A stretch of DNA of 64,000 nucleotides from Microbacterium sp. ABRD28 (GTDB lineage: Bacteria; Actinomycetota; Actinomycetes; Actinomycetales; Microbacteriaceae): assembly GCF_003850245.1 (NCBI RefSeq), contig NZ_CP031015.1, positions 2,232,001-2,296,000 of the forward strand. The letters are read 5' to 3'. A program made the position numbers and the translations under genes. Shown piece by piece: positions 13,316-22,168 of the stretch (its first letter is position 1; every line of letters starts with the position of its first letter). The notes beneath the pieces are model-generated. The model saw only the letters and a list, made by a program, of their open reading frames with translations, had not been told where the DNA came from and did not search any database.

Positions 13316-14389
13316 ATGAAGATCCACAATCCGTTCCGCGTGGCGCTCGTCGCCACTCTCGGGGTGGGTCTGGGACTCCTGCTCATCGCGAGCATTCAGA
13401 CTCTCTCCACGATCCTGCTCTACGTCGGTACGGCACTGTTCCTGTCGTTGGGGCTCGATCCGATCATCTCCTGGCTGGAGCGACGAGGGCTCCCCCGCTG
13501 GGCGGCCGTGCTCATCACCATCCTCGGCGTGCTCGGCATCTTCGCCGGCATCGTGTTGATGGTGGTGCCGATCATCGTGGCGCAGGTCGCGCAGTTGATC
13601 GCCGCGATCCAGGATCTCTTCTCGACCATGACGTGGGAGGAGTTCATCGGCGGTGTCCTCACCTGGGCTCAAGACACCTTTCCCGGCATCCGGGTGGACG
13701 AGGTGTGGAGCTACATCGAGGACTGGTACACCTCGCTGGACCTCGGGTCCATCGGCAGCACGATCGGTGAGGGCGTCCTCGGAGCCGTGGGGGCGGTGAT
13801 CGCCGGGTTCGGCGGCGCGTTCATCGTCCTCATCCTGACGATCTACTTCACCGCCTCCACTCCGAACCTCAAGAAGGCCGTCTACCAGCTGGTGCCGGCT
13901 TCGAAGCGGCCCCGCTTCATCGACCTCGCCGAGCAGATCACGGCATCGGTGGGCTTCTACGTCATCGGTCAGCTGAGCCTGGGTGTGACAAACGGCATCC
14001 TGAGTTTCATCTTCCTCTCGATCATCCAGGCGCCCTTCCCCGCTGTCCTCGCGGTCATCGCCTTCTTCTTCTCGCTGATCCCGCTCGTGGGCACCCTGAC
14101 CGGATCGGCCATCATCGTGCTCACGTGTCTGATCCCCGGGCTCGGCTCCCCGACGACGGCGCTCGTCGCCGCGATCTACTACCTCATCTACATGCAGATC
14201 GAGGCGTACATCATCTCCCCCCGCATCATGAACCGTGCGGTGTCGATCCCGGGGGCCGTCGTGGTCATCGCCGCCCTCGCCGGAGGGTCCCTGCTGGGAC
14301 TGCTGGGTGCTCTCGTCGCGATCCCCGTCGCGGCCAGCATCCTCATCATCTATCGACAGGTGATCATTCCCCGACAGAACGAGCTGTGA
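13316..14389 (+). CDS. AI-2E family transporter (permease, UPF0118)
   Basis: 357-aa polytopic membrane protein with about eight hydrophobic segments. It has the family layout: two N-terminal helix pairs, a hydrophilic helical insert (about 100-150, TWEEFIGGVLTWAQDTFPGI), then a helix cluster with LIPLVGTLTGS, IYYLIYMQIEAYIISPRIM and LAGGSLLGLLGALVAIPVAA. Despite the family name, characterised members include Na+/H+ antiporters, so the substrate is open. The ATG at 13316 has AGAGGG 9 nt upstream; an in-frame ATG further upstream would add a non-hydrophobic extension. Its stop lies 12 bp from the convergent hydrolase stop with no visible terminator. Confidence 0.9.
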   Translation: MKIHNPFRVALVATLGVGLGLLLIASIQTLSTILLYVGTALFLSLGLDPIISWLERRGLPRWAAVLITILGVLGIFAGIVLMVVPIIVAQVAQLIAAIQDLFSTMTWEEFIGGVLTWAQDTFPGIRVDEVWSYIEDWYTSLDLGSIGSTIGEGVLGAVGAVIAGFGGAFIVLILTIYFTASTPNLKKAVYQLVPASKRPRFIDLAEQITASVGFYVIGQLSLGVTNGILSFIFLSIIQAPFPAVLAVIAFFFSLIPLVGTLTGSAIIVLTCLIPGLGSPTTALVAAIYYLIYMQIEAYIISPRIMNRAVSIPGAVVVIAALAGGSLLGLLGALVAIPVAASILIIYRQVIIPRQNEL

Positions 14390-14401
14390 CCGGCGTTCGG
14401 C

Positions 14402-15130
14402 TTACGCGGGGTCTGCCAGAGGACCGTCCCATTCCACGGGCAGCGGCAGGGCGTCGGGGTTGACCACGGCGACGATCTCGGTCAGGACGCGGCGCGTCTG
14501 ATTCTCACCGACCCAAAGGTGCTTTCCCCCCTCGACGGGGATGAGCGTCGCGTGCGGAATGGCGGCGAACCGCTCCTGCGCGGCATCCGGACGCAGATAG
14601 TCATCGAACTCGGGGATGAGTGCGATGACCGGCCGAAGGTCCCCAGCCCATCCGGCGAGGTCTTCCTCGGTCGCACGGTGCAAGGGGGGCGAGAGGAGGA
14701 TGATGCCCTCGACGTCGTGGTCGCGTCCGTACTTCAGCGCCAGCTCGGTGCCGAACGACCATCCCACCAGCCAGGGCCGGGGCAGACCGCGCTCCCGGAC
14801 GAAGTCCATCGCCGCGGCGACGTCGAAAGCCTCGTTGCGGCCGCCGTCGAAGCTCCCCTCGCTCGTGCCGCGAGCCGAGGTGGTCCCCCGGGTGTTGAAC
14901 CTCAGCACCGCGAGGTCGGCCAGCGCGGGTAGGCGGCTGGCGGCTTTTCGCAGGATATGGGAATCCATGAACCCACCCGCGGTCGGGAGCGGATGAAGCG
15001 TCACGAGCGTGGCCACCGGCGCCGCGTCCTTCGGAACCGCGAGCTCGCCCACCAGGGTCAGGCCGTCGACGGTATGAAGCTCGATGTCCTCCCGGCCGGC
15101 CGGGAGCAGAACGGGGCCGCGGATCTCCAT
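14402..15130 (-). CDS. Alpha/beta-hydrolase fold protein
   Basis: 242 aa. The fold is suggested by the oxyanion-loop region TLHPLPTAGG (45-53), the nucleophile elbow GWSFG (S125), an acid-containing segment around EFDDYLRP and the late histidine in GGKHLWVG. This resembles the YsgA/CocE-like short hydrolases found in many actinobacteria. The substrate is unknown. The ATG overlaps the upstream stop by 1 nt (TGATG), so it is translationally coupled as the last gene of a three-gene reverse operon. Confidence 0.8.
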   Translation of the reverse strand: MEIRGPVLLPAGREDIELHTVDGLTLVGELAVPKDAAPVATLVTLHPLPTAGGFMDSHILRKAASRLPALADLAVLRFNTRGTTSARGTSEGSFDGGRNEAFDVAAAMDFVRERGLPRPWLVGWSFGTELALKYGRDHDVEGIILLSPPLHRATEEDLAGWAGDLRPVIALIPEFDDYLRPDAAQERFAAIPHATLIPVEGGKHLWVGENQTRRVLTEIVAVVNPDALPLPVEWDGPLADPA

Positions 15131-15414
15131 CAGCCGATCCTCCAGCAGTGCGTGTGCCAATGGCGGCGGTCCGCCAGGGCGGCCGCGTCGCCGAGGATGC
15201 CGTCGGCGCGCCACACCACCACGTGAGCCGTCGCCGGTGGGATGTCCTGCGTGCACCCGGGGCACACATACGACTTCGCAGCCTGTCCTGCGGATACGGG
15301 CTGCACCGTCCACATCGTGCCGCGTCGCTCCTCGGTGCGCTTCCAGCCGGCGAGCAGCCGTTCGAAGGAGTCGTCGCGCGCGTGATCCGGGCGACGACGG
15401 TGCGATCGTGGCAT
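15130..15414 (-). CDS. Small conserved protein with CxxC and HWHTHCW motifs
   Basis: 94 aa with a basic N-terminus (PRSHRRRP) and a conserved core: VCPGC, an AHVVVWRADG strand and RRHWHTHCW near the C-terminus. Two Cys plus the His/Cys cluster could bind one metal ion. Homologues in actinobacterial genomes often carry the label ATP/GTP-binding protein, but I see no P-loop and would not use that name. It starts 4 nt after the lytic transglycosylase stop and overlaps the hydrolase start. Confidence 0.75.
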   Translation of the reverse strand: MPRSHRRRPDHARDDSFERLLAGWKRTEERRGTMWTVQPVSAGQAAKSYVCPGCTQDIPPATAHVVVWRADGILGDAAALADRRHWHTHCWRIG

Positions 15415-15418
15415 CAGG

Positions 15419-16234
15419 TCAGTACCACCCGGTGCGGGTCGAGTGGTCCCAGGCCCCGCACGGCGTGCCGTACCGCCCGGCGATGTAGCCCAGGCCCCAG
15501 GTGATCTGCGTGGCGGGGTTGGTCTCCCAGTCGGCGCCGGCCGAGGCCATCTTGTTGCCCGGGAGGGACTGGGGAATGCCGTACGCACCGCTGGACGCGT
15601 TGTACGCGTTCACGCGCCATCCCGATTCCTTGTTCCACAGGGCCACCAGGCAGCTGAACTGGTCGTCGCCCCATCCGCGCGCTATCACCATGTCGTAGGC
15701 GATCGCTTGGGCGCTTCCGGGATCGGGTGTGACGAAGGGCGGCACCCAGCCTCCCGACCCCGAGGAGGACGACGACGCGGCCGACCGCGTCGTCGTGGGT
15801 GTCGGTGTGGGCGTCGGGGTGGGTGTCGGAGTGACGTAGACGGTATAGCCGCTGCGATCCAGCGACGGCGACTCGGCGTCGGTGGCGGTCTCGGTTCCCA
15901 CGGTCACCGCCTGCACGTCGCCGAGCGTGCTGGCGTACAGCGAGATCGGCGGCACCTCCTCGGCGTTCGCGCTGGACAACGCCGCCCCGGTGGGACCGAT
16001 CCAGGCCGCCGCGAAGGCAACCGCGGCGAAGGCTGCGAATGTCGCCGAGGTGCTCCGCCGCCGAGACCAGCGAGCAGCCGGACGCGGCGCGGCTCGTCGT
16101 GCCGTCGCGCGCCGGGTGATCGCCTGACCGGGAGCGGCGAGGTCACGTCTCCGGGTCGGAACGACGGCGCGCGTCGCCCCGGCATCGTCGTTCGGTGCCG
16201 GCAGATCGTTCGCAACGGAGCCGTCGGGAGTCAC
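15419..16234 (-). CDS. Secreted lytic transglycosylase-like protein (SLT / aggregation-promoting factor type)
   Basis: 271 aa. An Arg-rich cytoplasmic N-terminus (about 1-62) precedes one membrane or signal segment (63-90, ending in SANA). Next come a short domain, a TPTPTPTPTPTPTTT linker (about 135-149), a Ser-rich stretch and a C-terminal transglycosylase-like domain. WNKESGW holds the catalytic Glu (E203), and SGAYGIPQSLPG and WGLGYIAGRYG are typical of Micrococcus/Microbacterium wall lysozyme-like proteins. The likely substrate is peptidoglycan. Start GTG 16234; a TAGACT -10-like box lies 10 nt upstream. First gene of the reverse operon. Confidence 0.88.
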   Translation of the reverse strand: MTPDGSVANDLPAPNDDAGATRAVVPTRRRDLAAPGQAITRRATARRAAPRPAARWSRRRSTSATFAAFAAVAFAAAWIGPTGAALSSANAEEVPPISLYASTLGDVQAVTVGTETATDAESPSLDRSGYTVYVTPTPTPTPTPTPTTTRSAASSSSSGSGGWVPPFVTPDPGSAQAIAYDMVIARGWGDDQFSCLVALWNKESGWRVNAYNASSGAYGIPQSLPGNKMASAGADWETNPATQITWGLGYIAGRYGTPCGAWDHSTRTGWY

Positions 16235-16291
16235 AGTGCCGCCGAGTCTACCGACCCGGTTCCCGTCTCGCCACGCGCGTCGAGCGAGGCG

Positions 16292-16885
16292 TCACGACAC
16301 TGCGAGCATGACCTCGACGACGGCGTCGAGCACCGCGTCGACCTGCTGCTCACGGTATCCGCCGCGCTGCATGCGGAAGGCGACCGCGCGGACCTGCTCG
16401 ACCGTCACCGTCTGGCCGGACTCCAGGTAACGGCAGATGCGGTCGGCCACCAGGTCCACTTCATCGACCCGGTAGCCGAAGCCGAGCACACCGACACGGT
16501 CGAAGCGCCGGCCCGCCGGGCGCGACAGCCGGTCCAGGACCTCTTGTGCGAGGTCGCGGGTGCGCCCCACCCATCCGGCGGCGCCGAGTCGAGCCACCTC
16601 GGCTTCGCGCTCTCGCGCGGCGAAGGCATCCTCGATCCGACCGAGGGCCGAATCGACGGCGTCGATGACGTAACCGCCCCGCACCAGAGCGAACGCGGCG
16701 TGGCGGACGTCCCACGAAGTGACGGGATCGGCCGTCCGCCCTTCGAAGGACTCACGGGCGCGAAGGAGGAAGTCGTCGACCGCGCCGCGGTCGTAGCCCT
16801 TCTCGCGGCCACGGGTGATCGGGAACGCCGCCCGGGCGTGCGTCCGGCCCGCGGCGCCGGTGTCTGATGGTCGAAGGTCGGTCAT
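16292..16885 (-). CDS. DivIVA domain-containing protein
   Basis: 197 aa with two copies of the short actinobacterial DivIVA-type motif: FPITRGREKGYDRGAVDDFL near residue 25 and FDRVGVLGFGYRVDEVDLV near 115, each followed by a helical stretch. This fits the repeat family found in small actinobacterial DivIVA-like proteins rather than full-length Wag31, because there is no long coiled coil. A role at the membrane or in polar growth is inferred from the family. The ATG overlaps the cdsA stop by 4 nt (ATGA). Confidence 0.82.
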   Translation of the reverse strand: MTDLRPSDTGAAGRTHARAAFPITRGREKGYDRGAVDDFLLRARESFEGRTADPVTSWDVRHAAFALVRGGYVIDAVDSALGRIEDAFAAREREAEVARLGAAGWVGRTRDLAQEVLDRLSRPAGRRFDRVGVLGFGYRVDEVDLVADRICRYLESGQTVTVEQVRAVAFRMQRGGYREQQVDAVLDAVVEVMLAVS

Positions 16886-17931
16886 GCGACTCCGAGGGGC
16901 GAGAGCAGGTAGTACAGAGCAAGCGCTGCGGTCGTGGAGGGCAGGATGGAGTCCAGACGGTCGAGGACTCCTCCGTGGCCCGGGAGCCAGGAGCTCATGT
17001 CCTTGATCCCGAGATCGCGCTTGATCATCGATTCGCCGAGATCGCCGGCCGTGGCCGTGCCGAGGATCACCAGTCCGATGATGACGCCCGTCCAGACCGG
17101 CAGACCGAGCATCAACGGCGCCAGCAGGAGTCCCGCGATGACCGCGGCCACCGCGGCCCCTGCGAATCCCTCCCACGTCTTCTTCGGACTGATGCGCGGC
17201 GCCATCGGGTGACGGCCACCCCGTCCGAGGGTGAGTCCCGACACGTAGGCGCCGGTGTCGGAGACCACCGCCACGATGATGAAGGCGAGAACCCACCATT
17301 GGCCGCCGTCCTGGGCGAGGAGGGCGACGCAGAGACTGGCGAAGAAGGGGACGTAGAGCTGGACGAGGCCGGCGATCAGGACGTCACCGAGCACGAGTGC
17401 ATGCGGTCGGCCGTCGTCGGCGAAAAGCTGCGCGACCAGTCGCCACACCACCACGAGGGAGACCGCGGCGAACGCGCCGATCCAGTGCAACCAGGGCTGC
17501 AGGAAGAAGCCGGCGAGAACCAGAAGTGTTCCCGCGATGAGCTGCGCGACGATGTCGACTCGGCGACCTGACGCGCGCAGGGCGCGGCTGAATTCGAACG
17601 TGCCGAGGGTGCTGGCAGCCAGCGCGAACAGCACGAACAGCTGCTTGAAGAAGATCAGGGATGCCAGGACCACGACGCCGATCGCCAGGCCGATGAGGAT
17701 CGCCAGGATGAGGTTTCGCCCGGTGCGCTGCGTGATCCTGGCGTTGGCCTCCTCGAACTCTGCTCGCGCATGCGCGAGTTGCGTCTCCAGTTCGCTTCGG
17801 GCAGCGCGCACATGCGTCTGGAATCCGGGTTCTCCGGCGACGGGCGCCCGTCGGGCCGCAGCGGCCTCCCGACGGGTCGCGGGAACCGCAGGGGCGTCGC
17901 TGCCCCGCTCTCCACCCGCGGTGTCTGTCAT
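16882..17931 (-). CDS. cdsA: Phosphatidate cytidylyltransferase CdsA
   Basis: CdsA makes CDP-diacylglycerol from phosphatidic acid and CTP in the membrane, the entry point to anionic phospholipids. The 349 residues begin with a soluble, partly coiled N-terminus (about 1-75), followed by about eight membrane segments. The C-terminal signature is clear: SMIKRDLGIKDMSSWLPGHGG then VLDRLDS. The ATG at 17931 fits the family better than the 17-codon upstream extension, which would run into frr. It starts 7 bp after the frr stop, in the usual frr-cdsA order. Confidence 0.95.
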   Translation of the reverse strand: MTDTAGGERGSDAPAVPATRREAAAARRAPVAGEPGFQTHVRAARSELETQLAHARAEFEEANARITQRTGRNLILAILIGLAIGVVVLASLIFFKQLFVLFALAASTLGTFEFSRALRASGRRVDIVAQLIAGTLLVLAGFFLQPWLHWIGAFAAVSLVVVWRLVAQLFADDGRPHALVLGDVLIAGLVQLYVPFFASLCVALLAQDGGQWWVLAFIIVAVVSDTGAYVSGLTLGRGGRHPMAPRISPKKTWEGFAGAAVAAVIAGLLLAPLMLGLPVWTGVIIGLVILGTATAGDLGESMIKRDLGIKDMSSWLPGHGGVLDRLDSILPSTTAALALYYLLSPLGVA

Positions 17932-17938
17932 GACCGGC

Positions 17939-18493
17939 TCACACTTCGAGCAGCTCAGCCTCTTTACGCTTGAGCGCGTCATCGATGGCGTCGACGTGCG
18001 TGCGCGTCAGAGCGTCGAGCTCCTTCTCACCGCGGGAGATCTCATCCTCACCGACCTCGCTCTTGAGCGCGTCGAGGTCGTCCTTGGCCTTGCGGCGGAT
18101 GCCGCGGACGTGGACCTTGGCGTCCTCACCCTTGGCACGGACGATCTTGACGAACTCTTTGCGCCGCTCCTGAGTGAGCTCGGGCAGCGTGACACGCACG
18201 AGGTTGCCGTCGTTGGTGGGGTTGGCTCCGAGGTTGGGGGTGTCGCGGATCGCCTGCTCGATGGCCTTCAGCGCCGACTTGTCGTAGGGCGTGACCACGA
18301 GCGTGCGCGCCTCGGGGTTGTTCAGCGAGGCGAGCTGGGCAAGCGGCGTGGGCGAACCGTAATAGTCGACCATGATCTTCTGGAACAGCTGCGGGTTGGC
18401 ACGCCCGGTGCGCACGGTCGCGAAGTCCTCCTTCGCGGCCTCGACCGCCCGGTCCATGCGGGAAGCGGCATCTGCCAGTACGTCGGCGATCAC
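17939..18493 (-). CDS. frr: Ribosome recycling factor
   Basis: RRF splits post-termination ribosomes together with EF-G. From GTG 18493 the protein is 184 aa, the usual length. GGAG lies 5 nt before this GTG. The ATG at 18517 would add eight residues (MSSENGVP) with no better signal. Conserved parts are [41 protein letters not shown] and [11 protein letters not shown]. It lies downstream of pyrH in the rpsB-tsf-pyrH-frr-cdsA order. Confidence 0.96.
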   Translation of the reverse strand: MIADVLADAASRMDRAVEAAKEDFATVRTGRANPQLFQKIMVDYYGSPTPLAQLASLNNPEARTLVVTPYDKSALKAIEQAIRDTPNLGANPTNDGNLVRVTLPELTQERRKEFVKIVRAKGEDAKVHVRGIRRKAKDDLDALKSEVGEDEISRGEKELDALTRTHVDAIDDALKRKEAELLEV

Positions 18494-18584
18494 AGGAACT
18501 CCATTCTCCGAACTCATCAGAAGTCTAGTGCGCGACCCCGGGAAGCCCGGGGCAGCACACCGTGGTGGCGAGGAGGGGCCGTCG

Positions 18585-19304
18585 TCAGACGGTCACCAGG
18601 GTGCCGATGGACTCGCCCAGGAGGGCCCGGGTGACGTTGCCCTCCGGCTCCATCCCGAACACGCGCATGTCCATGCCGTTGTCCATGCACAGGCTGAACG
18701 CGGTCGAGTCGACGACCTTCAGACCGCGCTGGAGTGCATCGATGTAGGTGATGCGATCGATGCGGGTCGCGGTCGCGTCCTTCCGCGGGTCGGCGGTGTA
18801 GACGCCGTCGACGCCGTTCTTCGCGACCAGGACCTCGATCGCTCCGATCTCCAGGGCGCGCTGTGCGGCGACGGTGTCGGTGGAGAAGTACGGCAGTCCT
18901 GCTCCGGCGCCGAAGATGACGACGCGGCCCTTCTCCATGTGACGCTCGGCACGGCGCGGGATGTACGGCTCGGCGACCTGAGTCATCGAGATCGCCGACT
19001 GGACGCGCGTGGCGGCGCCCGCCTGCTCGAGGAAATCCTGCAGGGCGAGCGCGTTCATCACGGTGCCGAGCATGCCCATGTAATCGGCCCGGCCCCGGTC
19101 CATCCCCCGCTGGCTCAGCTCGGCCCCCCGGAAGAAATTGCCGCCGCCGACGACGACGGCGATCTCCACGCGATCGACCGCAGCAGCGATCTCGCGGGCG
19201 ATCTGGCTGACGATGTCGGGATTGACCCCGAGCTGTCCTCCGCCGAACGCCTCCCCGGACAGCTTCAGCAGAACACGACGGCGGTGGCTCGTCTCATCGA
19301 TCAC
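18585..19304 (-). CDS. pyrH: UMP kinase
   Basis: PyrH phosphorylates UMP to UDP with ATP. The 239 residues have the amino-acid-kinase motifs LLKLSGEAF near the N-terminus, [10 protein letters not shown], and [15 protein letters not shown] plus VYTADPR in the C-terminal half. GTG start with AGAGGA 6 nt upstream. A Rho-independent terminator separates it from tsf, so pyrH-frr probably has its own promoter within 19305-19345. Confidence 0.97.
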   Translation of the reverse strand: MIDETSHRRRVLLKLSGEAFGGGQLGVNPDIVSQIAREIAAAVDRVEIAVVVGGGNFFRGAELSQRGMDRGRADYMGMLGTVMNALALQDFLEQAGAATRVQSAISMTQVAEPYIPRRAERHMEKGRVVIFGAGAGLPYFSTDTVAAQRALEIGAIEVLVAKNGVDGVYTADPRKDATATRIDRITYIDALQRGLKVVDSTAFSLCMDNGMDMRVFGMEPEGNVTRALLGESIGTLVTV

Positions 19305-19347
19305 GGATCATCCTCTCGTCCAACGCAGACTATCGAAGCGTGAGAAA

Positions 19348-19380
19348 GGGCCCGCATCGACGAGGGGTCGATGCGGGCCC
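19348..19380 (-). terminator. Intrinsic terminator after tsf
   Basis: A 14-bp perfect stem (19348-19361 with 19367-19380) with a 5-nt loop, followed on the minus strand by TTTCTCA. It lies 10 bp after the tsf stop. This is the best canonical terminator in the window. Confidence 0.85.
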
Positions 19381-19390
19381 TGCAGCGATC

Positions 19391-20236
19391 TCAGGCGCCG
19401 ACCTTGAACCGGGCGAACCCGGTGAGGGTCAGACCTGCGTCCTTGGCGACCTGGGCCACCGACAGCTTGTTGTCGCGGGCGTAGTCCTGGTCCAGAAGCG
19501 ACACCTGCTTGAAGAAGGCGTTCACGCGTCCTTCGACGATCTTGGGCAGAGCCGCCTCGGGCTTGCCCTCGTTGCGCGAGATCTCCGTGACGATCTGGCG
19601 CTCCTTCTCCACGTCCTCCTCGGGCACCTCATCGCGGGAGAGGTACGAAGGGTTGGCGAAGGAGATGTGCTGCGCCAGGCTGCGGGCGGTCTCGGCGTCA
19701 TCTCCCGAGTACGCCAGGACCACTCCGACCTGCGGGGGCAGGTCCTTGTTGGTCTTGTGCAGGTAGACCTCGAAGTTGTCACCGGCGAGCGTCCGCACGC
19801 GACGCAGCTCGACCTTCTCACCGATGATCGCGGCCTCGTCCGAGATGAGCTCGGCGACCGTCTGCGCACCGGCGACCGTCTGCGCACCGGCGGGCGCTGC
19901 CAGGGCGGCGTCGACGGAGTCGGCACCGGCGGCCGCAGCGGCCTCGACGACCTTCTCGGCCAGAGCGACGAAGCGGTCGTTCTTGGCGACGAAGTCGGTC
20001 TCGCAGGCGAGCTCTATCATGGTGACCTTGCCGTCCTGCTCGCGGGCCGCGATGAGGCCCTCGCTCGTGGAGCGGTCGGCACGCTTGGCGTTGCCCTTCG
20101 CGCCCTTCAGGCGCAGGATCTCGACGGCCTTCTCGACATCGCCGTCGGCCTCCTCGAGGGCCTTCTTGGTGTCGACCATTCCGGTGCCGAGCTGCTCGCG
20201 AAGAGCCTTGATGTCAGCGATGGTGAAGTTTGCCAT
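19391..20236 (-). CDS. tsf: Translation elongation factor Ts
   Basis: EF-Ts recharges EF-Tu by nucleotide exchange. The 281-aa protein starts ANFTIADIKALREQLGTGMVD, with the GTGMVDTKKAL and ACETDFVAKN motifs in place. AAGGAG precedes the ATG by 9 nt. Oddity: an exact 18-bp tandem repeat (about 19857-19892) duplicates AGAQTV in frame in the loop after GADSVDAALAAP. It follows rpsB after a large hairpin and is closed by its own terminator. Confidence 0.97.
   Translation of the reverse strand: MANFTIADIKALREQLGTGMVDTKKALEEADGDVEKAVEILRLKGAKGNAKRADRSTSEGLIAAREQDGKVTMIELACETDFVAKNDRFVALAEKVVEAAAAAGADSVDAALAAPAGAQTVAGAQTVAELISDEAAIIGEKVELRRVRTLAGDNFEVYLHKTNKDLPPQVGVVLAYSGDDAETARSLAQHISFANPSYLSRDEVPEEDVEKERQIVTEISRNEGKPEAALPKIVEGRVNAFFKQVSLLDQDYARDNKLSVAQVAKDAGLTLTGFARFKVGA
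19857..19892. repeat. 18-bp perfect tandem duplication inside tsf
   Basis: The unit gcgaccgtctgcgcaccg occurs twice back to back and encodes AGAQTV AGAQTV. The frame is kept. It looks like a recent slippage event in a surface loop. Confidence 0.8.
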
Positions 20237-20280
20237 GGGTGGCGGCTCCTTATGTGACGGGTGCTGTCGTGTGCATGCGC

Positions 20281-20320
20281 GTTCCTCGGGGCGGGGCGTC
20301 TCCACCCCGCCCCGAGGAAC
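20281..20320. terminator. 16-bp hairpin between rpsB and tsf
   Basis: A perfect inverted repeat (20281-20296 with 20305-20320, 8-nt loop) begins 6 bp beyond the rpsB stop and ends 44 nt before the tsf ATG. There is no T-tract. It may be an attenuator that sets the rpsB:tsf ratio, or a processing or stability element. Confidence 0.65.
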
Positions 20321-20326
20321 AGCGGC

Positions 20327-21262
20327 TTACTTCTCGGTGGCCTCGTCGGCCGCGACCTCGGGGGCGTCGGCCGCTTCCTCGGCGGTCTCGGGGGTCTCCG
20401 CAGTCTCGGCGGCGACGGCCGCCTCGGCGGCGGCGGCACCGGCCTCGTCGGCAGCGGTCTCGGTCGCGGCGACCGACACATCGGCGGCACCCGTGACCGT
20501 GCTGCCCTGCTCCAGGAGTTCACGCTCCCACTCGGCGAGCGGCTCGGCGGCCTCGTCGGCGTCTGCGGGCTGGTGACGCTGGATCAGGCCCTCGGCAGCG
20601 GCGTCGGCGATGATGCGCGTCAACAGCGACACCGAGCGGATGGCGTCGTCGTTGCCGGGGATCGGGTACTGGAACTCGTCGGGGTCCGCGTTGGTGTCGA
20701 GGATGCCGATGATCGGGATGCCGAGCTTCGTGGCCTCATCGACGGCGAGGTGCTCGCGCTTGGCGTCCACGACCCAGATCGCGGACGGCGTCTTGGCCAT
20801 GTTGCGGATACCGCCGAGGGACTTGTGCAGCTTGTCGAGCTCGCGCTTCTTCAGCAGGAGCTCCTTCTTGGTGAAGCCGCTGTCTGCCGGGTTGTCGTAG
20901 TCGAGCTCCTCGAGCTCCTTCATACGAGCCAGGCGCTTGGACACCGTCTGGAAGTTGGTGAGGAGTCCGCCGAGCCAGCGCTGGTTGACGTAGGGCTGGC
21001 CGACGCGGGTCGCCTGCTCGGCGATGACCTCCTGGGCCTGCTTCTTCGTTCCGACGAACAGGACGGTCCCGCCGTGCGCGACGGTCTCCTTGACGAACTC
21101 GTACGCCTTGTCGATGTACGACAGCGACTGCTGCAAGTCGATGATGTGGATGCCGCTGCGCTCGGTGAGGATGAAGCGCTTGACCTTCGGGTTCCACCGA
21201 CGGGTCTGGTGTCCGAAGTGCACGCCGCTGTCGAGCAGCTGGCGAATGGTAACGACGGCCAT
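20327..21262 (-). CDS. rpsB: 30S ribosomal protein S2
   Basis: S2 binds the 30S head/body junction with S1 and S3 partners. The 311-aa protein starts [25 protein letters not shown] and has [18 protein letters not shown]. The core ends near residue 240; an Ala/Glu-rich acidic tail of about 70 residues follows, as in other actinobacteria. AAGGAG lies 7 nt before the ATG. The 200-nt leader upstream is unusually structured (see 21263-21476). Confidence 0.98.
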   Translation of the reverse strand: MAVVTIRQLLDSGVHFGHQTRRWNPKVKRFILTERSGIHIIDLQQSLSYIDKAYEFVKETVAHGGTVLFVGTKKQAQEVIAEQATRVGQPYVNQRWLGGLLTNFQTVSKRLARMKELEELDYDNPADSGFTKKELLLKKRELDKLHKSLGGIRNMAKTPSAIWVVDAKREHLAVDEATKLGIPIIGILDTNADPDEFQYPIPGNDDAIRSVSLLTRIIADAAAEGLIQRHQPADADEAAEPLAEWERELLEQGSTVTGAADVSVAATETAADEAGAAAAEAAVAAETAETPETAEEAADAPEVAADEATEK

Positions 21263-21476
21263 GGCCGTTCTCCTTCTCTGGCGCGTTCGCGCCGTTTCGG
21301 TTTTCCTCCCGGTCGATCGACCGGTGCTGCCTGGTACCCGACCGCCTTCCGCTCGCACGCGACGATGTCGGGTGGGAGACCGTGGGAAGGATGCCGCGCG
21401 CTGCGGGACCGAAGTCGTCGCAGCGCGCTCAGGGCACGCGTAGTCACCCCGATGTCGGGGTGCGAAGGGAAGTCTA
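21263..21476 (-). promoter_or_regulatory. rpsB promoter and structured 5' leader
   Basis: On the minus strand a TAGACT -10 box (21471-21476) predicts a start near 21464 and a leader of about 200 nt. It contains a 5'-terminal hairpin (about 21445-21462), a 10-bp perfect stem (21396-21405 with 21419-21428, 13-nt loop) and a 16-nt palindrome (21309-21324). S2 autogenous control through the rpsB leader is known in other bacteria; here it is inferred from structure only. The stretch 21263-21589 holds no other gene that I can see. Confidence 0.5.
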
Positions 21477-21589
21477 TCAGCGTCATGGCGGCCACGTCCT
21501 CTCCTCCCCACGTGCGAAGACGAGTCAGGAGTCCACAGATCCAGACGAGCACGACTCGCCAGCTGCTCGGGTGAGCAAGCCTTGCGCTC

Positions 21590-22156
21590 ATGGCCTCGAG
21601 CGCACCGTCCGATCGACCCCCACAGACGAACCGGTGGGCGGCATTCCGGCTGGCTCTTGTGCTCGGCTTCGCGTTCGCGGTCGCAGGCCCCCCTCCCGTC
21701 GGCGCGGCGACTCCGCCCGACGATGTCTCGATCCCGCTCGCAGGAACCTGGGGATGGCCTCTGGAGCCGTTCCGGCTCGTCCGCCCGTACATCGCGCCCG
21801 CGCACCAGTATGCGCCAGGCCATCGGGGCATCGACATCGCCCCGATCGGGTCACCGTCGTCGGTGGAGGTCGTCGCGCCGGCGGACGGGGTGATCGCCTT
21901 CAGCGGACAGGTGGCAGGGCGCCCGGTGGTCACGATCGACCACGGGGCGGGGTTCGTCTCCACGCTGGAACCCGCCTCGGGCGTTCTCCCCCCGGGGACC
22001 GCGGTCGATCGCGGGGGCGTCGTCGCCATCCTGTCCGAGGGCGGCCACAGCGCGCCCGGCACGCTCCACTTCGGTGTGCGCCGAAACGGCGCCTACATCA
22101 ACCCGATGCTGCTTCTCGGAGGGGTGCCGCGCGCGATCCTCCTCCCCTGCTGCTGA
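21590..22156 (+). CDS. Secreted M23-family (LytM) peptidase-like protein
   Basis: 188 aa with a signal peptide (about 17-41). An M23 fold follows: [20 protein letters not shown] (zinc ligands H78 and D82), [11 protein letters not shown] and [12 protein letters not shown]160 matches the second His of the HxH motif, but the first, usually catalytic, is Thr158. Thus zinc ligands are kept but activity is doubtful; it may be a wall-binding or activator protein. It is forward, between the divergent rpsB leader and the convergent xerC, a place where actinobacteria often carry an M23 gene. Its stop is 12 bp from the xerC stop. Confidence 0.87.
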   Translation: MASSAPSDRPPQTNRWAAFRLALVLGFAFAVAGPPPVGAATPPDDVSIPLAGTWGWPLEPFRLVRPYIAPAHQYAPGHRGIDIAPIGSPSSVEVVAPADGVIAFSGQVAGRPVVTIDHGAGFVSTLEPASGVLPPGTAVDRGGVVAILSEGGHSAPGTLHFGVRRNGAYINPMLLLGGVPRAILLPCC

Positions 22157-22168
22157 GCCGTTCGCAGG

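Noticed and set aside
15797..15840. GT-rich tandem repeat
   Set aside because: Encodes the Thr-Pro linker of the lytic transglycosylase-like protein.
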